A stretch of 64,000 nucleotides of DNA from Raffaelea ambrosiae (Eukaryota > Ascomycota > Sordariomycetes > Ophiostomatales > Ophiostomataceae): positions 124,001 to 188,000 of the forward strand of contig PCDI01000012.1 in assembly GCA_002778195.1 (NCBI GenBank), in the 5' to 3' direction. Every line of letters starts with the position of its first letter. The first letter of the stretch is position 1. The notes beneath the pieces are model-generated. The model ran no database searches and was not told the DNA's origin. It saw nothing but the letters and a program-made list of their open reading frames with translations. This document shows positions 9,893 to 21,873 of the stretch, piece by piece. A program made the position numbers and the translations under genes.

Positions 9893-12392
9893 CAAAACAT
9901 TAAACGGCTGCCTAGATATGAGAATCTACTCGTAGACCTCGACTGCCAATCAAAAGCGCCCCGTGATGGAAAAAGGGCGACTTTTCGCTCGACAATTGGA
10001 TGGACAAGCTGCAAGTTGGATCTCACGACTTTCCCGTTCTTTTTGGTCCAACGAACATTCCCTCAATGGCCAATAGACGTGAGAAATGAATCTGTCCGCG
10101 ACCCGGGATTCCTTGCATGTAGAACCTGGTTTGTGCAGACGACAGCCAAGGGCATCTTCAGCTACATCCCGCAAGCCACTCTTGGGTTTGGGGCCGAGAG
10201 TCTCGCAGGATCGCCAAATAGGCGCGATACCAGCAAGGCCAGTCGGTGCATCCGTTGTTGTTACCGAAAACGGAAGGCATTCAGCGCTCCTGTGGCGGCT
10301 AGCAAGCAGAGCGAGAGCAGCAAACTAAAAAGACGCCTTTTGATAAGTGTAGGCCGAAGTACAAGTCCCCTCGAGACATCTCCGCTTCCTGCTGACGTAC
10401 TACAAAGGAAAGATCAACCCTACGAGCACCTCTGACTGTCGGCCTCCTTGTCCCTCATTCAGAGATCCATGTGCAACTGAACCACCATGCTATCTGGGAC
10501 TGGACTGCTGCAAGTTTGTCCCAGACCGGTCGCATCAGGTGGGAGGAAGAGCCAGAGTGGCTGGCGCTCGGTCCTCGCCACGGCCTTCTGTCTCGGCAGC
10601 AGCAGCGGCAGCAATGCCAATATCGCTTCTTGTACAAATCAATGTGCCAAGCATGCCTTGCACGACGTGCTCCAAAGCCAACATCACGCCTGCATCTTCT
10701 TCCGGCTTGCCGAGTCCCATGCTGATGCATGTATGCATGCCTTGCGATAAGGGCAGCAGTTCATGGCCCGTTCGTGGCGAGCGCTCTGTACTACCCTGCC
10801 CCCAAACCCCCCGCTTCCAGACTGCCTGGAGATGTTCACCGTCATCTGCCTGCTGCGTGTTGGCTGGAAGTTCTGTGAGCACGAGACCCTTGGCATGGCC
10901 CCCCAGCTCAAGACAGAGCATACGCATGGGACGACACGGTGCCCGTGCCACGCATGGTCCAGAACCAATTAGACCATCTCCTTGAACTTCACGCATTGCT
11001 GCACTGGACCGAAGGATTGAGAAGGTGCTGCAGGAAAACCTGCGGAGTGGAGATTGCCACTTTTGGCTGCTCGGGACGCTGGCCGTCTTTCTGCTTCTCC
11101 ACACCCGGGAGCTCGATGCTGTGGCATCACCTTTGCTCACGGGGCAGAAGCGGCCAAACAAATGACAACAACGACAACAAAAGAGTGGCCTCGATGAGAC
11201 TGGTCCAAGCCCACATTCAACTGTTGTAAGTCAACAAACGCCCTTGTCAACGGCTGTGAATTTAGTGAAGAAGCAAGCCAATCAAGCCACTCGTGCTTGT
11301 CCAAATGTCCAGAAAACAGTGTGCTCTTAGGCCTCAAAGTATCCGACATCTACCAAGACGGCAACTTGACCATAAGCACGTTGTTGTTCCAAGGCAAGGG
11401 ACACGGCGAATCCCTGGCCAAGGCGACACGGCATGCCGGCTACGACAACGCCAAAACGCTGGAGCTTGCGACATGCAGGGGGGCGAAACAGGTTCATGAG
11501 AAAAGTAAGCTTATTGGAGGTGGAAAGCTGTTTCCAGGCGAGGACTCATCTCTGGAGCTGCCTTTCTTCGTTCCATCTTGGCTATTCTTGGAAGAATGCA
11601 CCAGAGCAGTTCCGTTCTGTTGCAGCTCTTCTTGAGCAAGTAACTCCGCCATCGGATCTGATAAGAGATGGCAGTGGGTCATGGACAAATACAAGCACAA
11701 TATGGAAACGATGCTACAAGCAAAAGTAACAGACAGGGAAAGGACGAAAGCCTGTCTCATCCGTCTCTTGCCTTGCAATTTTCTTCAGATTGCCTCCCGG
11801 TGTTGCCATCCCACCTGGGGCAAACGAAGACCCGGAAACGTGACCGACCACCTCACCCGGAGAGATGGCCTGCGATTGGCCCTTGGAGAATTGCCTATTC
11901 CCCATACGCTTGTCTGGACTTAACGCCTGAGCCCCGACAACACCACCACTAAATCCGTACATCCGCCATGGACCGAGCAGACACACCCAAAAAAAAAAAA
12001 AAAAAATTTACTCGTGGGGACATTGTCCGCGTAACCACTCTGGGACAGCTGAGCACCGGCTCCACGGACGGCATTGCCCACCGCCCGCAACAGCGGTAAC
12101 GGGGTTTGATGCGTGTTTTTGAAACAGGAATGGGCCTCTCGGACATACGAGTCCGAGCCGCTGTCCGTGGAGCTTGCACGTCATTTTCCCCCAGACCTGC
12201 CTAGACCGGACAGCCATAAACCACGCCCAACCTAACCACCAATTTTTACTATATCGTGTGCTTCTTTCTTTTCCCCTCTCCTTCTCTCTGTGCCCATTTC
12301 TTCAGCCGATGCTGTATCTTTCCGTGTCGTTGATTGTGCTTGTCTGTTCTCTGTACTGCCTTCCGTTCCTGTCCATCTTCCGACCTGCCGCC

Positions 12393-13878
12393 ATGCCTAT
12401 TCCCAAGAACCTCGTCGTTGTCGGCGGCAGCTATGTTGGTATGTTCAGGAAGGTCCGGACCGGGTGGCCCCTCCCATTCCTTGTATATACTCACATCTCT
12501 CTCTCTCTCTCTCGCGCGCGTGACCAGGCATCAATGTGGCCCAGCAGCTGGCCGCGCAGCTGTTCAGCAGCGGCTACCGCGTCGTGGTGATTGAGAAGAA
12601 CTCGCACTTCAACCACCTGTTCGCCTTTCCGCGCTTTGCCGTCACGTCCAAGGTCGACACCAAAAAGGCCTTCATCCCCTACATGCCCGGCACGTTTGCC
12701 AACAGCCCGCCGGGCGCGGGCACCGTCGTGCAGGCCCGGGCCACCGGCCTCAGCGGCTCGGCCGTGCAGCTCGACCGCACGGTGTCGCTGGACGGCCAGC
12801 AGCTGGACAGCGTGCCCTACGAGTACCTCGTCCTGGTCACGGGCACGGCGCTGGTGCCGCCGTCCAACATCCCGGGCACCGAGAAGGCGGTGGGCGTCGC
12901 GTACCTGCGGGACCACGCCGCGCAGGTCGAAAAGGCCCAGAAGATTGCCATCATCGGCGCCGGCGCCGTCGGCGTGCAGATGGCCACCGACATCAAGGAG
13001 CTGTACCCCAACAAGTCCGTCACCGTGATCCACTCGCGGCCCACCGTCATGAACCGCTTCCACACCGACATGGACAAGATCATCCAGGCCCGCTTCGCCG
13101 AGCTCGGCATCGAGACCAAGCTCGGCTCGCGCGTCAAGTTCCCCAAGGAGGGCAAGGTGTCCACCGACGGTACCCTGTTTGACGTCGAGCTCGAAGACGG
13201 CTCCAAGGTGCCTGCCGATTTGGCGGTCAGTGTTGTTTGCGCAGGGGGGTGTTGGGGACGTTGAACGAATATTGTCTAACAAAAAATAGGTCATGTGCAC
13301 TGGCCAGACGCCGCAATCCGCCATCCTCAAGTCCCTCTCGCCCGAGTCGATCAACGACAAGGGCTTCATCAGCGTCCAGGACACCCTCCAGATCAAGGAT
13401 ACCAAGTACCCCAACATCTTTGCCATTGGCGACATTGCCGACACCAAAGCCGGCAAGGCTGCACGGCCGTGAGTTCTCCCCGGAAGACAGCCATGGAAAG
13501 GATGCCGTTACAAGCCGTCGAGAAATTTTGAACTGACAACTCAACCAACCCCTTCCTCCCAGAGCCGCTAAGCAAGCAACACTCGTGGTGCAAAACATCC
13601 AGCACCTTCTCAACAAGGAGCCCCTCGACAAATACACCGACATCGAGCCCGCAGCTATCCATCTCACCCTGGGCATTACCAAGAACATTGTGTTCCGGAA
13701 CCCGGCGACAGCGTCCGATAAGCCGTACACGATCGACAGGACCGATGGGTAAGTCTGCTTGCGCTCTGAAGCCTGGCATGGTTCGCCGGAAATTCTAACG
13801 CGTACTCGCAGGTCACATGATATGAACATCGACGGAGTCTGGGCGAGGAGAGGCGGCGGTCCGGATGCCAACTTGTAA
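12393..13878 (+). CDS. AIF/FSP1-type FAD-dependent oxidoreductase
   Basis: Five exons (12393-12438, 12528-13225, 13290-13468, 13563-13748, 13812-13878) encode 391 residues of the pyridine nucleotide-disulfide oxidoreductase fold, closest in layout to apoptosis-inducing factor 2 (AMID/FSP1). These enzymes pass electrons from NAD(P)H through FAD to quinone-like acceptors. The FAD dinucleotide motif is VVVGGSYVG at residues 8-16. The NAD(P)H Rossmann motif is IIGAGAVGVQ at about 157-166, and the second FAD motif FAIGDIAD is at about 292-299. The first intron splits the FAD-binding glycine loop, a common arrangement in fungal homologues. There is no N-terminal targeting peptide, so a cytosolic or membrane-surface location is likely. 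The length is normal for the family. Confidence 0.93.
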
Positions 13879-14319
13879 AAGAAAGAGAACCAAAAAAATA
13901 AACACTACCCTGTTGCCCTAGTATAGAAGACGAATTCACGCCGTTGTACCCCTCTCAGGGCGCCTAGGATGCCAGGTTACAGCGTACAGTTGTGCCGCAC
14001 CGGCACTAGACACCCTCTCGACGCTACATGATAGTAACCACCTTTCAGCACCGCCACCAATAGAAAAAGGCCATAGCGTCCTTGCATGCTGGCATATTGA
14101 CTACCAGAAGAGTCATCAACAGGTACATTGACAGGGTTATAATGGTCCGGGGAGAGCTGTAGTCCATTGAGTCAACTGTCTATTGTTATGCTATCTTCTG
14201 TCCAACTCGCATGCTTCACTATCATTTGTGTTTTGGCCCTTTCCGTTCCCTTTCAGTTCCAGCCGATGTTTGCCAAAAATGGAAAAGCAACAATAGAGAA
14301 CGCCATCTTTGTGACAGTC
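13879..14319. other. intergenic between convergent genes
   Basis: Shared 3' flank of the oxidoreductase gene (plus) and the cupredoxin gene (minus). No open frame or structured element of note. Confidence 0.5.
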
Positions 14320-15113
14320 TCAAATGATCAACATGGAGATCAGCCCGGCCAGTCCGAAGACAGCAAAGAAGGACGCAGCGCTGGACGCCGCAGCATTGGG
14401 TGTGGTTGTCGGGGTCGTGGTCGCACCAGCAGCCGTGGTCGTACACGGATCAGCAGCCTGGCGCTTGTATCCGCCGCTTCCGCCGCTCGCTTTGGTCGTG
14501 GTCGTGGCCGGGCAGGCCGACGTCGCCGACGCCGCCGGTGCGCTGGTCGCCGACCCCGAGGCGGACGCCGAAGCCGAGGCGGCATGGTTGGGGACAAGGA
14601 CGCCGCCAAACGGCGACGGCGGACTGGCGGCGCTGGCCACAGACTTGGCATTGTTCTTGTAGGTGGCGAGGCTCTGGCTCGAGTTGGCGTTGACGACGCC
14701 CGACATGCCGTTGACGCAGTGGCTGCCCGTGTTCTGGCTGCAGTAGAAGAACAGGGGATCGGTCGAGTTGACCTCGACCTGGAAGACATTGGCCTGTTTT
14801 GGTTTTTTAGTCTCGTGTCGTTCTCAGGGCCACACCAAATATGAAGGCCACGCAAAGTACTTACACCCTCTCCGGAGCTCACGCTGATGAAGCCGGAGAA
14901 GAAGCCGCCGGACGAGGCAGGCTGGCAGGGGTTGCTAAAGTCACCCATGACCACGCTGTGCAGCAACGGGTGGAAGTGGAACTCGAGGATGTCGCCAACG
15001 GCAGCCGTGACCGTGTCGGGCGTGAAGGTGAGGCCATTCTGGCCGGCGTCGATTCGGATCGTGGCCGCTGTGGCGGACGCGGCCAGTCCCAGCAGTGCAA
15101 AGATGGAAACCAT
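14320..15113 (-). CDS. extracellular cupredoxin-domain protein, probably GPI-anchored
   Basis: Two exons (15113-14865 and 14793-14320) encode 240 residues. Residues 1-16 are a signal peptide (MVSIFALLGLAASATA). The cupredoxin (blue-copper-like) domain follows at about residues 17-118. The four likely copper ligands are all present: His52 in LLHSVV, then Cys101, His108 and Met113 in FFYCSQNTGSHCVNGM. After it comes a Ser/Ala/Thr-rich stalk, expected to be O-glycosylated, and a hydrophobic C-terminus (FFAVFGLAGLISMLII), which together suggest a GPI anchor. Fungal proteins of this type (extracellular serine-rich proteins) are cell-wall or surface proteins of unclear role, perhaps in copper binding or oxidation. 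The intron joins SSGEG to ANVFQV in phase 0. Confidence 0.9.
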
Positions 15114-16459
15114 TGTGTCGAGCGTCGAAGCCGGACAGGCAAGAAGGACGTATAGCAAGATGAGGGAAGAAAGATGTGGGCAAAAAAAAAAAAAAAAAAA
15201 AGAAAAAGAGAAGAGCAAAAATGTGTTGAACAAGAGTGTCCAAACAACTACAGATCGTCTTTGACACTGGGAGTCTTTCTAACGGGTCTTTGTTTCTCTA
15301 TTAAAAAATCAATTGCGTCCTACTTGTCCAGACCGGGACTGGTTGGCTGCTCTCTTATGATGCTGGAAGAATTGGCAGTCGGGGTCATCAATCTAGCCGG
15401 TGTTGTACGCGGCCTTCTTGGTGACGGAAGCATAGAGGCACCGTGAGATCCCATCACAATTTCACAGCCACTTGTCCGCCTTGTCCCCTCTTGGATGTAA
15501 GCTTACTCCCAAAGTCTGAGGAGCTCCGTGCACATACACACACACAAAACGGTCCCAACAAACACCATGCCGGCGTCGGCACTTGTGTTAGTCCGCCTTG
15601 GAGAGCCAGAAGATTGCTTTGGGAACGGGATCGGACAGTTGATCGTGCATCGGATCGAGTCTCGCCTCCAGGCAGCTTTTGTGCAAGTCCCTATTTTTAG
15701 TCATGCCTTGCCTCGATTCCATGTCAGACGCCAATCACAGAACAGATGCAAGTGAGACCGGCACAAGTTGCTTGGAAAGCAGCTTGCTGCCGTCCCAAGA
15801 CGCCACGCAGCAACTGCATAGTGACCACGACCATATAAGCCACGCAAGAGAAACGGGAGGAGCCCACCCCGCGCACACTCACAGCCACCTACACTTCAGT
15901 TGCATTCCAGTCGATTCAAGCTTTGTTCTGAAGAGTTTCCTCACAGACTGCACGACCAATGAGCGGATCACGCGGAGCACTCAAAGACAACTTAAGCTTT
16001 ATTGATGATCAATGGCAACATGCGTACCCTTATATGTATGGCCTTTGAGAGATGGGGGCTCGTCCCCAAGCTGCACCAGCAAAGACGCCGAGTGTAGGTC
16101 GGCTCTCCGAAAGCTTGTTCTTATCTTCGGGAGATAAGACGGATCGATAATCCCGGGGGGGGGATGTCCTCGTCTCGGCCGGTTGGCCTGGCGCCGAGTT
16201 CCGCTTATCATCCAAGATGTCTAGCAGACAGCAAGAATGGAGTTCAACTCAACTGTGTTGTTGTATCTCTAGACTGGGCAGTATTGTGGCTGTTGTGCTT
16301 GCCATATAGAAATTGTATAATTACAGGGGGAACCCTTGTAATAGTAGGGTTTTTTTTTTCCTTTCTTTTTATTTTTTGCGATTTCGGCCACTTTTTCTGC
16401 TTTCCCCTCACGATCAGTTCTTCAATTTCAACGACTTCGGCGCGTTGAGCAAAAAAAAG
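15114..16459. other. intergenic, divergent promoter region
   Basis: Lies between the cupredoxin gene (minus) and the amidase gene (plus), so it should hold both promoters. An A19 run at 15181-15200 is close to the cupredoxin start. T-rich DNA at 16340-16390 precedes the amidase start. Short open frames have no domain. Confidence 0.45.
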
Positions 16460-18155
16460 ATGGTCGACTTGTGGAAGCTGTCGGCCACAGAGGCCCGCAA
16501 GAACATCCTCGACGGAGACCTGACAGTGGAGGCCTATGCCCAGTCGCTGCTGGCCCGCATCGAGGAACGCGATGCGGCCGTCCAGGCCTGGGTCTACCTC
16601 GACCCGGAGGCCGTTCTCGCCGAGGCCCGCCGGCTCGACCAGATCCCGCCCGACCAGCGCGGCCCCTTGCACGGCTTCGCCGTCGGCGTCAAGGATGTCA
16701 TCCTGACCAAGGACATGCCCACCGCCTACTACTCGCCGCTCTTCCAAGGGCAGCCGGTCCAGACGACGGCCGATGCCGCGCCCGTTGTGACGCTGCGCGC
16801 GCTGGGGGCCCTGCTGATGGGCAAGACGCACACGACCGAGTTTGCGGCGACGCTCGACGGCCCACCGACACGGAATCCGCACAACGACAAGCACACGCCG
16901 GGCGGGTCATCGTCCGGGTCGGGTGCGGCCGTGGGGGACTACCAGGTGCCGGTGGCGCTGGGAACGCAGACGCTGGGGAGTGTTGTGCGGCCGGGATCGT
17001 ACAACGGGTGCTATGCATTCAAGGTAGGCGTTGCAGTTGGAAGGCTTGGAAGGAGAACCATTATAGTCAAAGGATGGGGAAAAAAAAAAAGAAAAAAAAG
17101 AAAAAAAAAACCAGGAGACACCAGAGGGGCTTGCTAACCACAGCAGCCGACCTGGGGCGCCATTTCCCGCGAAGGACTCGCCATGTCCTCGCTCACGCTG
17201 GACCACATCGGCTTCTTCACGCAGTCGGTGGCCGACCTGGAAGCACTGGCCGACGCGTTCAAGCTGGCCGACGACACACCGGTGCCGGCTACGCCCTTCT
17301 CCCTGGACGGGGCCAAGATCGGGCTCTGCACGAGCCACGTCTGGCCCAGCGCCTCGCCCGCCCTGCAGGCGGCCTGGAAGAAGGCGTGCGCGCTGCTGGA
17401 GCAAAAGGGCGCCAGCGTCGAGGACGTGTCTCTGCCCGACGATTTCGCCCTCGTGCCAGAGTGGCACCGGGTCGTGTCCTGGGGTGAAGGCCGGAGCTCG
17501 TTTCTGGGGCGTGAGTGGAACGCGTTGGAAAGGACCTGTCCGAGACGACCGGCTGCCCAGTGCTGACAGATGACGATGTGCAGAATACCACCTGGGCAAA
17601 GACAAGCTGCACCCGCGCCTGGCCGGCTACATTGACGCCCCGTCTGCCACGCGCAAGGACCTTCTTGCCGCCTACGACGGCTGCGCACGGCTCCGGCCCG
17701 TCTTCGACCGCATCGCTTCCCAGTATGATGTAGTGATGACTCCATCGGCGCCTGACGAGGCCCCCGAGGGCATGAAGACAGGTGACGGCGTACGAGACAA
17801 TCTTTTCTCCCTCCTCCTCTTGTTCATGATCCTTGATCGACGGACTTTTGTTTCCGAGCCCGTCTTACTCTTTCTCTTTGGTTTTTCCCTCGTATTCCGA
17901 ACCCATTGTGTGCTTTTTGTTTTCGAGGTTTCTATTGTTCTGCGCCGCTAACAACCAGCCCAGTCTTTTTGTCTCACATGGACGATGCTCCACGTTCCTG
18001 TGGTCAACGTGCCGGGCTTCTCTGGCTCAACAGGCCTGCCTCTTGGCATGAGCTTGGTCGGACAGCGCTATTCGGATCGAAGCCTGCTGCGCGTAGCGCA
18101 GGCCATTGGCCATGTCTTTGAGGCGGAGGGCGGCTGGAATCATGATCTTTTTTGA
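16460..18155 (+). CDS. amidase signature family hydrolase
   Basis: Four exons (16460-17023, 17147-17510, 17584-17781, 17959-18155) encode 440 residues of the amidase signature family, which hydrolyses amide bonds with a Ser-cisSer-Lys triad. Lys78 lies in GVKDVI. The Gly/Ser-rich signature GGSSSGSG is at 148-155, with its first Ser (150) as likely cis-Ser. The nucleophile is Ser174 in GTQTLGSVVRP. The spacings match those of known members such as FAAH. The C-terminal exon carries the conserved VPVVNVPGFSG and GLPLGMSLVGQ segments. The start at 16460 fits family N-termini. The frame is open further upstream to 16313, but that stretch is T-rich and Phe-rich and not protein-like. Substrate is unknown. 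Confidence 0.92.
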
Positions 18156-19008
18156 GACGCCCTCTCGGAACCTCCCCGAATTCCCCGAATGATTTCCGGG
18201 CGCACAAAGCTGGAAGCATAAATGGAAATACCCCATCCCTTTGGCTGGTGCCGGCTCCACAATCTGCAGCAGAAGAACGATTGTTATATTTCTTCATGAT
18301 CCACACCCGAAGAGGGAGTGAACATGCCAACCAATACTTTGCCAGCCACATCAGCCACAAACTTTCGAAACACGGAACAGGTGGTCGAGAAAATGTTCCA
18401 ACAAAATCTCTCCTTTTTTGCTTTCTTTTCTGTTCGGGCATCGCCGTTTTCAATCTAGACCTGCTTGTTGGAGGTAAAATGCGGAGAAGTAGCTCGTACA
18501 TCCCGGGGTTCATTTTCTTGGTCTTTGGTCCTCGAATGATCCAAATGTCCGAATAGTATTCCAGGTCAGTTTCCTTTATACTCGCGGAAAGTTGTGAAGC
18601 AGCCCGAGGGCAGCTCTAGAGCCAGCACCTTGAGAAACTATAAGGGGTCACACAGCAGCAAATACACACGCAAAAAAAAAGCGTGATAGCATCAATAACT
18701 GAGTGGACCGTCCGCGAACCCCGGATTTCAATCAAAGCTACTTTATGGGAAGCTGGGAGAACCAAACGGTGGTTCCCCCTCAACGTCGGTCGCGAACGCC
18801 GCATGGCACCTCTTTTCGGTTTGGGGTCGTGAACAGCTTACACCGTAGTTAGTTACCCCTCACGCACTCTCACTCACTCTCACGTCGTCTCATGCACTTC
18901 TTACACACCCCTGTCCTCTGGGTGGACGAACCAATGCATCACGGGGGCCATCATAGCTTTAGTATGCGCCACTCGGCAGAAACCCGTCCGGCAATCATCC
19001 CATATGGC

Positions 19009-19180
19009 ACCCCATACCCCCCTCCCCAGAATTGCTCCCCGTATTCCCCGAGCCCCATATGCCCCCTGCTCTCCCCCCCTGCTTTCCCCCATAGCTGCCC
19101 CGTAGCTCCCCCAAAGTGCCCCCCAAAAGCTCCCCCAAACTGGTGCACCCCCCCNCCCCTCCACCCCCCAATTATTGCAC
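19009..19180. repeat. C-rich tract with an unresolved base
   Basis: More than a dozen clusters of three to seven C are spaced by short AT-containing spacers, with recurring GCTCCCCC-type units. On the minus strand it is a series of G-runs, a candidate for quadruplex structure. The single N at 19155 sits within the longest C cluster. Confidence 0.7.
19155..19155. other. single ambiguous base
   Basis: An isolated N inside a C homopolymer, probably an unresolved base call. Confidence 0.95.
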
Positions 19181-21830
19181 CTTCGGACGCCCACGCACGC
19201 CCATAGCATGCAAAGCAACCCTTCTGAAAAGCGCCACGGCTGGGGCGATGCCACGAGAAAGCCATGGAAAGGCAGGGGGCCAAACAGAAGACAACCATGC
19301 CTGACCTATTGTGTCGACTCCATAGTCTTACCTGGTATTCCTTCGTCCTCTTTGCCCCTGAATTACCCAACCGTAATACGTAAAAAAAAAAAAAAAAACG
19401 TTCGGTCTGGGAACCATACTACTATGTATGTGTCAGTACACCGTAAACAACCACACCAACCAAGATTCATCAGGTGTGCCAACGGATGCCAGATGGAGCA
19501 GGCGTGAGATGGGGCGTTCCACGTTGCCGCGACCCAACGGCGCGGAACCCCGGAACGGCCGGAAGAGGACCGTCACGGCAGAACACTTCCATCGACACTT
19601 GTCGTACCACAGGAAAAATCTTCTGCAGACACATTTGCGCGGGCTGTCCTGGCCGTATCGTGTTGGAGATGGGGGGTTTCGCCGCTGCGCAAAGCCGTGT
19701 TAGACGGGTCACATGAGATCACATGAGCAGTCGAGTTTTAAGAACAGTTTTCATGTCGGTCTTTTCTTGTGCAAGGTAGCACACTGTCTGTTGCGATCGT
19801 GTCAGTTGTCAATCGACTGCAAATTCTCGAGGAAGAAGGGCCATACCTGGCAAGAAACAAGATGCTGGCTGGAAATGCATTCAAGTCCAGAACTCCGAGT
19901 TGGGTTCAGTTTCGCGGGTTGCGCAACCTATATTGCAAGTGTCAACTCCAGATAGAGACGATATAGTTTTTCTTCATTGCACTGAATGTTTTTGCGGGAC
20001 AAAGATGGCTTCTTTTTCTTGACTTGTTTTGCAGACGTCAGATTTCGAGTTTTTCGTTTCTGGGGTTCTGGGGTTCTGGGTTACTGGAAGAAAATGGTTG
20101 ACAGTGTCATGCAGAGTTTTTCGTGGGCTTGGGGAGGCCGCCTTTTTTTTTCCTTTTCTGACCAAAGAAGATGCCCGCAATTCCATTTCATGTTTCCAAC
20201 AACAAATAGCGCATCTCGCCAGTATGACTGTCCCATTTCTCTCCGATGCGGCCACGATGGTCGCAGACAGGATGAAAGCTCGGTGAAGTCGGCTTACGAG
20301 CTCAGGACATCCGGATCGTGGTTATCGGACATCGCCAAGGCAAAACTTCCCGTTTCAAGCGTCGGTCAACTAGCTCGCGTTTCTATTTTTTATTGCTTCA
20401 AAAAATCCTCTTTTGAGACAAGGCTGCCGGCCTCCTGCAACCTTACCCGGCCCCCCTTCATCCTTAAAGTTGATCTATCCTAGCCCCATAAAGAATCCAG
20501 GACCACCCATCCGAATGCTCGGATGTCTGCCTTGCTGGATATCCAGGTATTCGGTTGGCATCTTACTACGTAACAGTACAGGTCCCTCGATACGCCTTGC
20601 CTTTATGGGATCGAGTTTGTGCCTGGACACTCGGGAGGATCGATCCAAAAAAGACTAATAAAATAGCCAAGCCTTATTGTTTTTGTCCAGTCCTTTCGCC
20701 TCATGCCTGGTTGCCCTGTGCCCTGCCGTCGGTGCCTGCTGTGCCTCATCGCATCTGCAATCGTATGCGCATCACGCTAAGCCAACCATGAATATACCGG
20801 GGACAGAATCCTCTAAGCAGATACACACCCCTCCCCCCCCTGTCAAAGTGGTGCTGGCAGATGCATGGACCGCCCGAATGAAATGGCAAATGCCGATACT
20901 ACGCCGGCGTTGCGCGTCTTGTGGGAGTTTGATAGGAAAAAAAAAGGACTACGAATATGAAAGAGACCTAGCGCCGAGCGGAGACTAGACCCAATTCCAT
21001 GGAGTGCAGCTGCGTTCGGCCAGCGGCCAGGGCGTCGTTCCTGTGCTTTGGGCCTGGAGGCCAATGTTGAGGCACGCGACTGATTTCCCAGAGATGATTA
21101 GCTGGAAAACGGATATCTGACTCGTAAGATACAGACGCAAAAAAAAGGAAAAGAACGAAAAGAAAAAGAAGAAAATATGGCATAACATCCGTTGTTCTTT
21201 CATTTCTCTTCCTTTCCTATCCTGTCTGTCGGTATCTGCGCCCGTTGCTAGTCTGGTGGAGTCGGGGACCAAGGGTTCTTTTTAATGTCGCCGCGTGTAC
21301 ATGGTAGCTATGTGTTGTTGGGTTGTCTTACATAGTACAATTTTTTTTACAGTTGATGTCACCCCTCCTTTTCTGTCAGCAGTCTCTCCACGACAATTAC
21401 AACCCCAGACCGACCCCGACATCCCCCCAAAAACCCCAAATTTCGCAAAACTGGAGAGACGGCCCATAAAATGAAAAGAGAACCACAATTTTATGAGAGA
21501 AGAACCACAATAATGTGCTTTCTTCCTTTTTTGATTTCGAAATGCTGACGGTCTCGCTAGATTTTTTTTTGATTTTTTTCAACTTACTGTTTCTCCATAT
21601 CTCGGTGTTGTTTTTGGTCTTCCATCTTCTTGACTTTCTCTGGTGTGCGAGCACACTGCAGTTCCCCTTTCCTAGTGCGTTTCGGCTACCGAGAAGGGAG
21701 CCCTTATGCCTGCTGCAGAACGATCTGACTTCGTAGACCGTAGTTCGGTGATCCACTGCACTTGGGCCGGGCGGAAAGGAGGAAATGCCAAGGAATAGAA
21801 AAAGAAACTGACACGGACGCACAACACAAC

Positions 21831-21873
21831 CGCACACACACACACACACACGCACGTACACGCACACACACAC
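21831..21873. repeat. (CA)n microsatellite
   Basis: About twenty CA units with two short interruptions (CGCACGTACACG). Simple repeat in intergenic DNA. Confidence 0.85.

Larger units (their letters stand above)
9371..12392. other. intergenic with weak open frames
   Basis: About 3 kb between the divergent genes at 9370 and 12393. It contains a (TC)n tract at 9875-9892 and an A18 run near 11990-12005. The longest frame (10535-11161, minus, 208 residues) has an Ala-rich end and no domain. A plus-strand frame near 10240-10290 has a Cys/Lys/Arg string (CIRCCYRKRK) loosely like a broken Zn2Cys6 finger. Nothing here supports a working gene. The right end must contain the promoter of the oxidoreductase gene. 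Confidence 0.4.

Noticed and set aside
10230..10330. Possible Zn2Cys6 finger (CIRCCYRKRK) on the plus strand
   Set aside because: Only the first Cys pair and the basic patch are present. The other four cysteines are missing and the frames break soon after.
10535..11161. 208-residue open frame on the minus strand
   Set aside because: No domain, an Ala-rich end, and mixed codon composition. No convincing splice partners were found, so it is not called as a gene.
12491..13456. 321-residue open frame on the minus strand
   Set aside because: Antisense to the AIF-type oxidoreductase, whose motifs and splice sites are clear.
16313..16459. Upstream in-frame start for the amidase
   Set aside because: The added 49 residues are Phe/Ser/Leu-rich, encoded by a T-rich leader, and not found in family N-termini.
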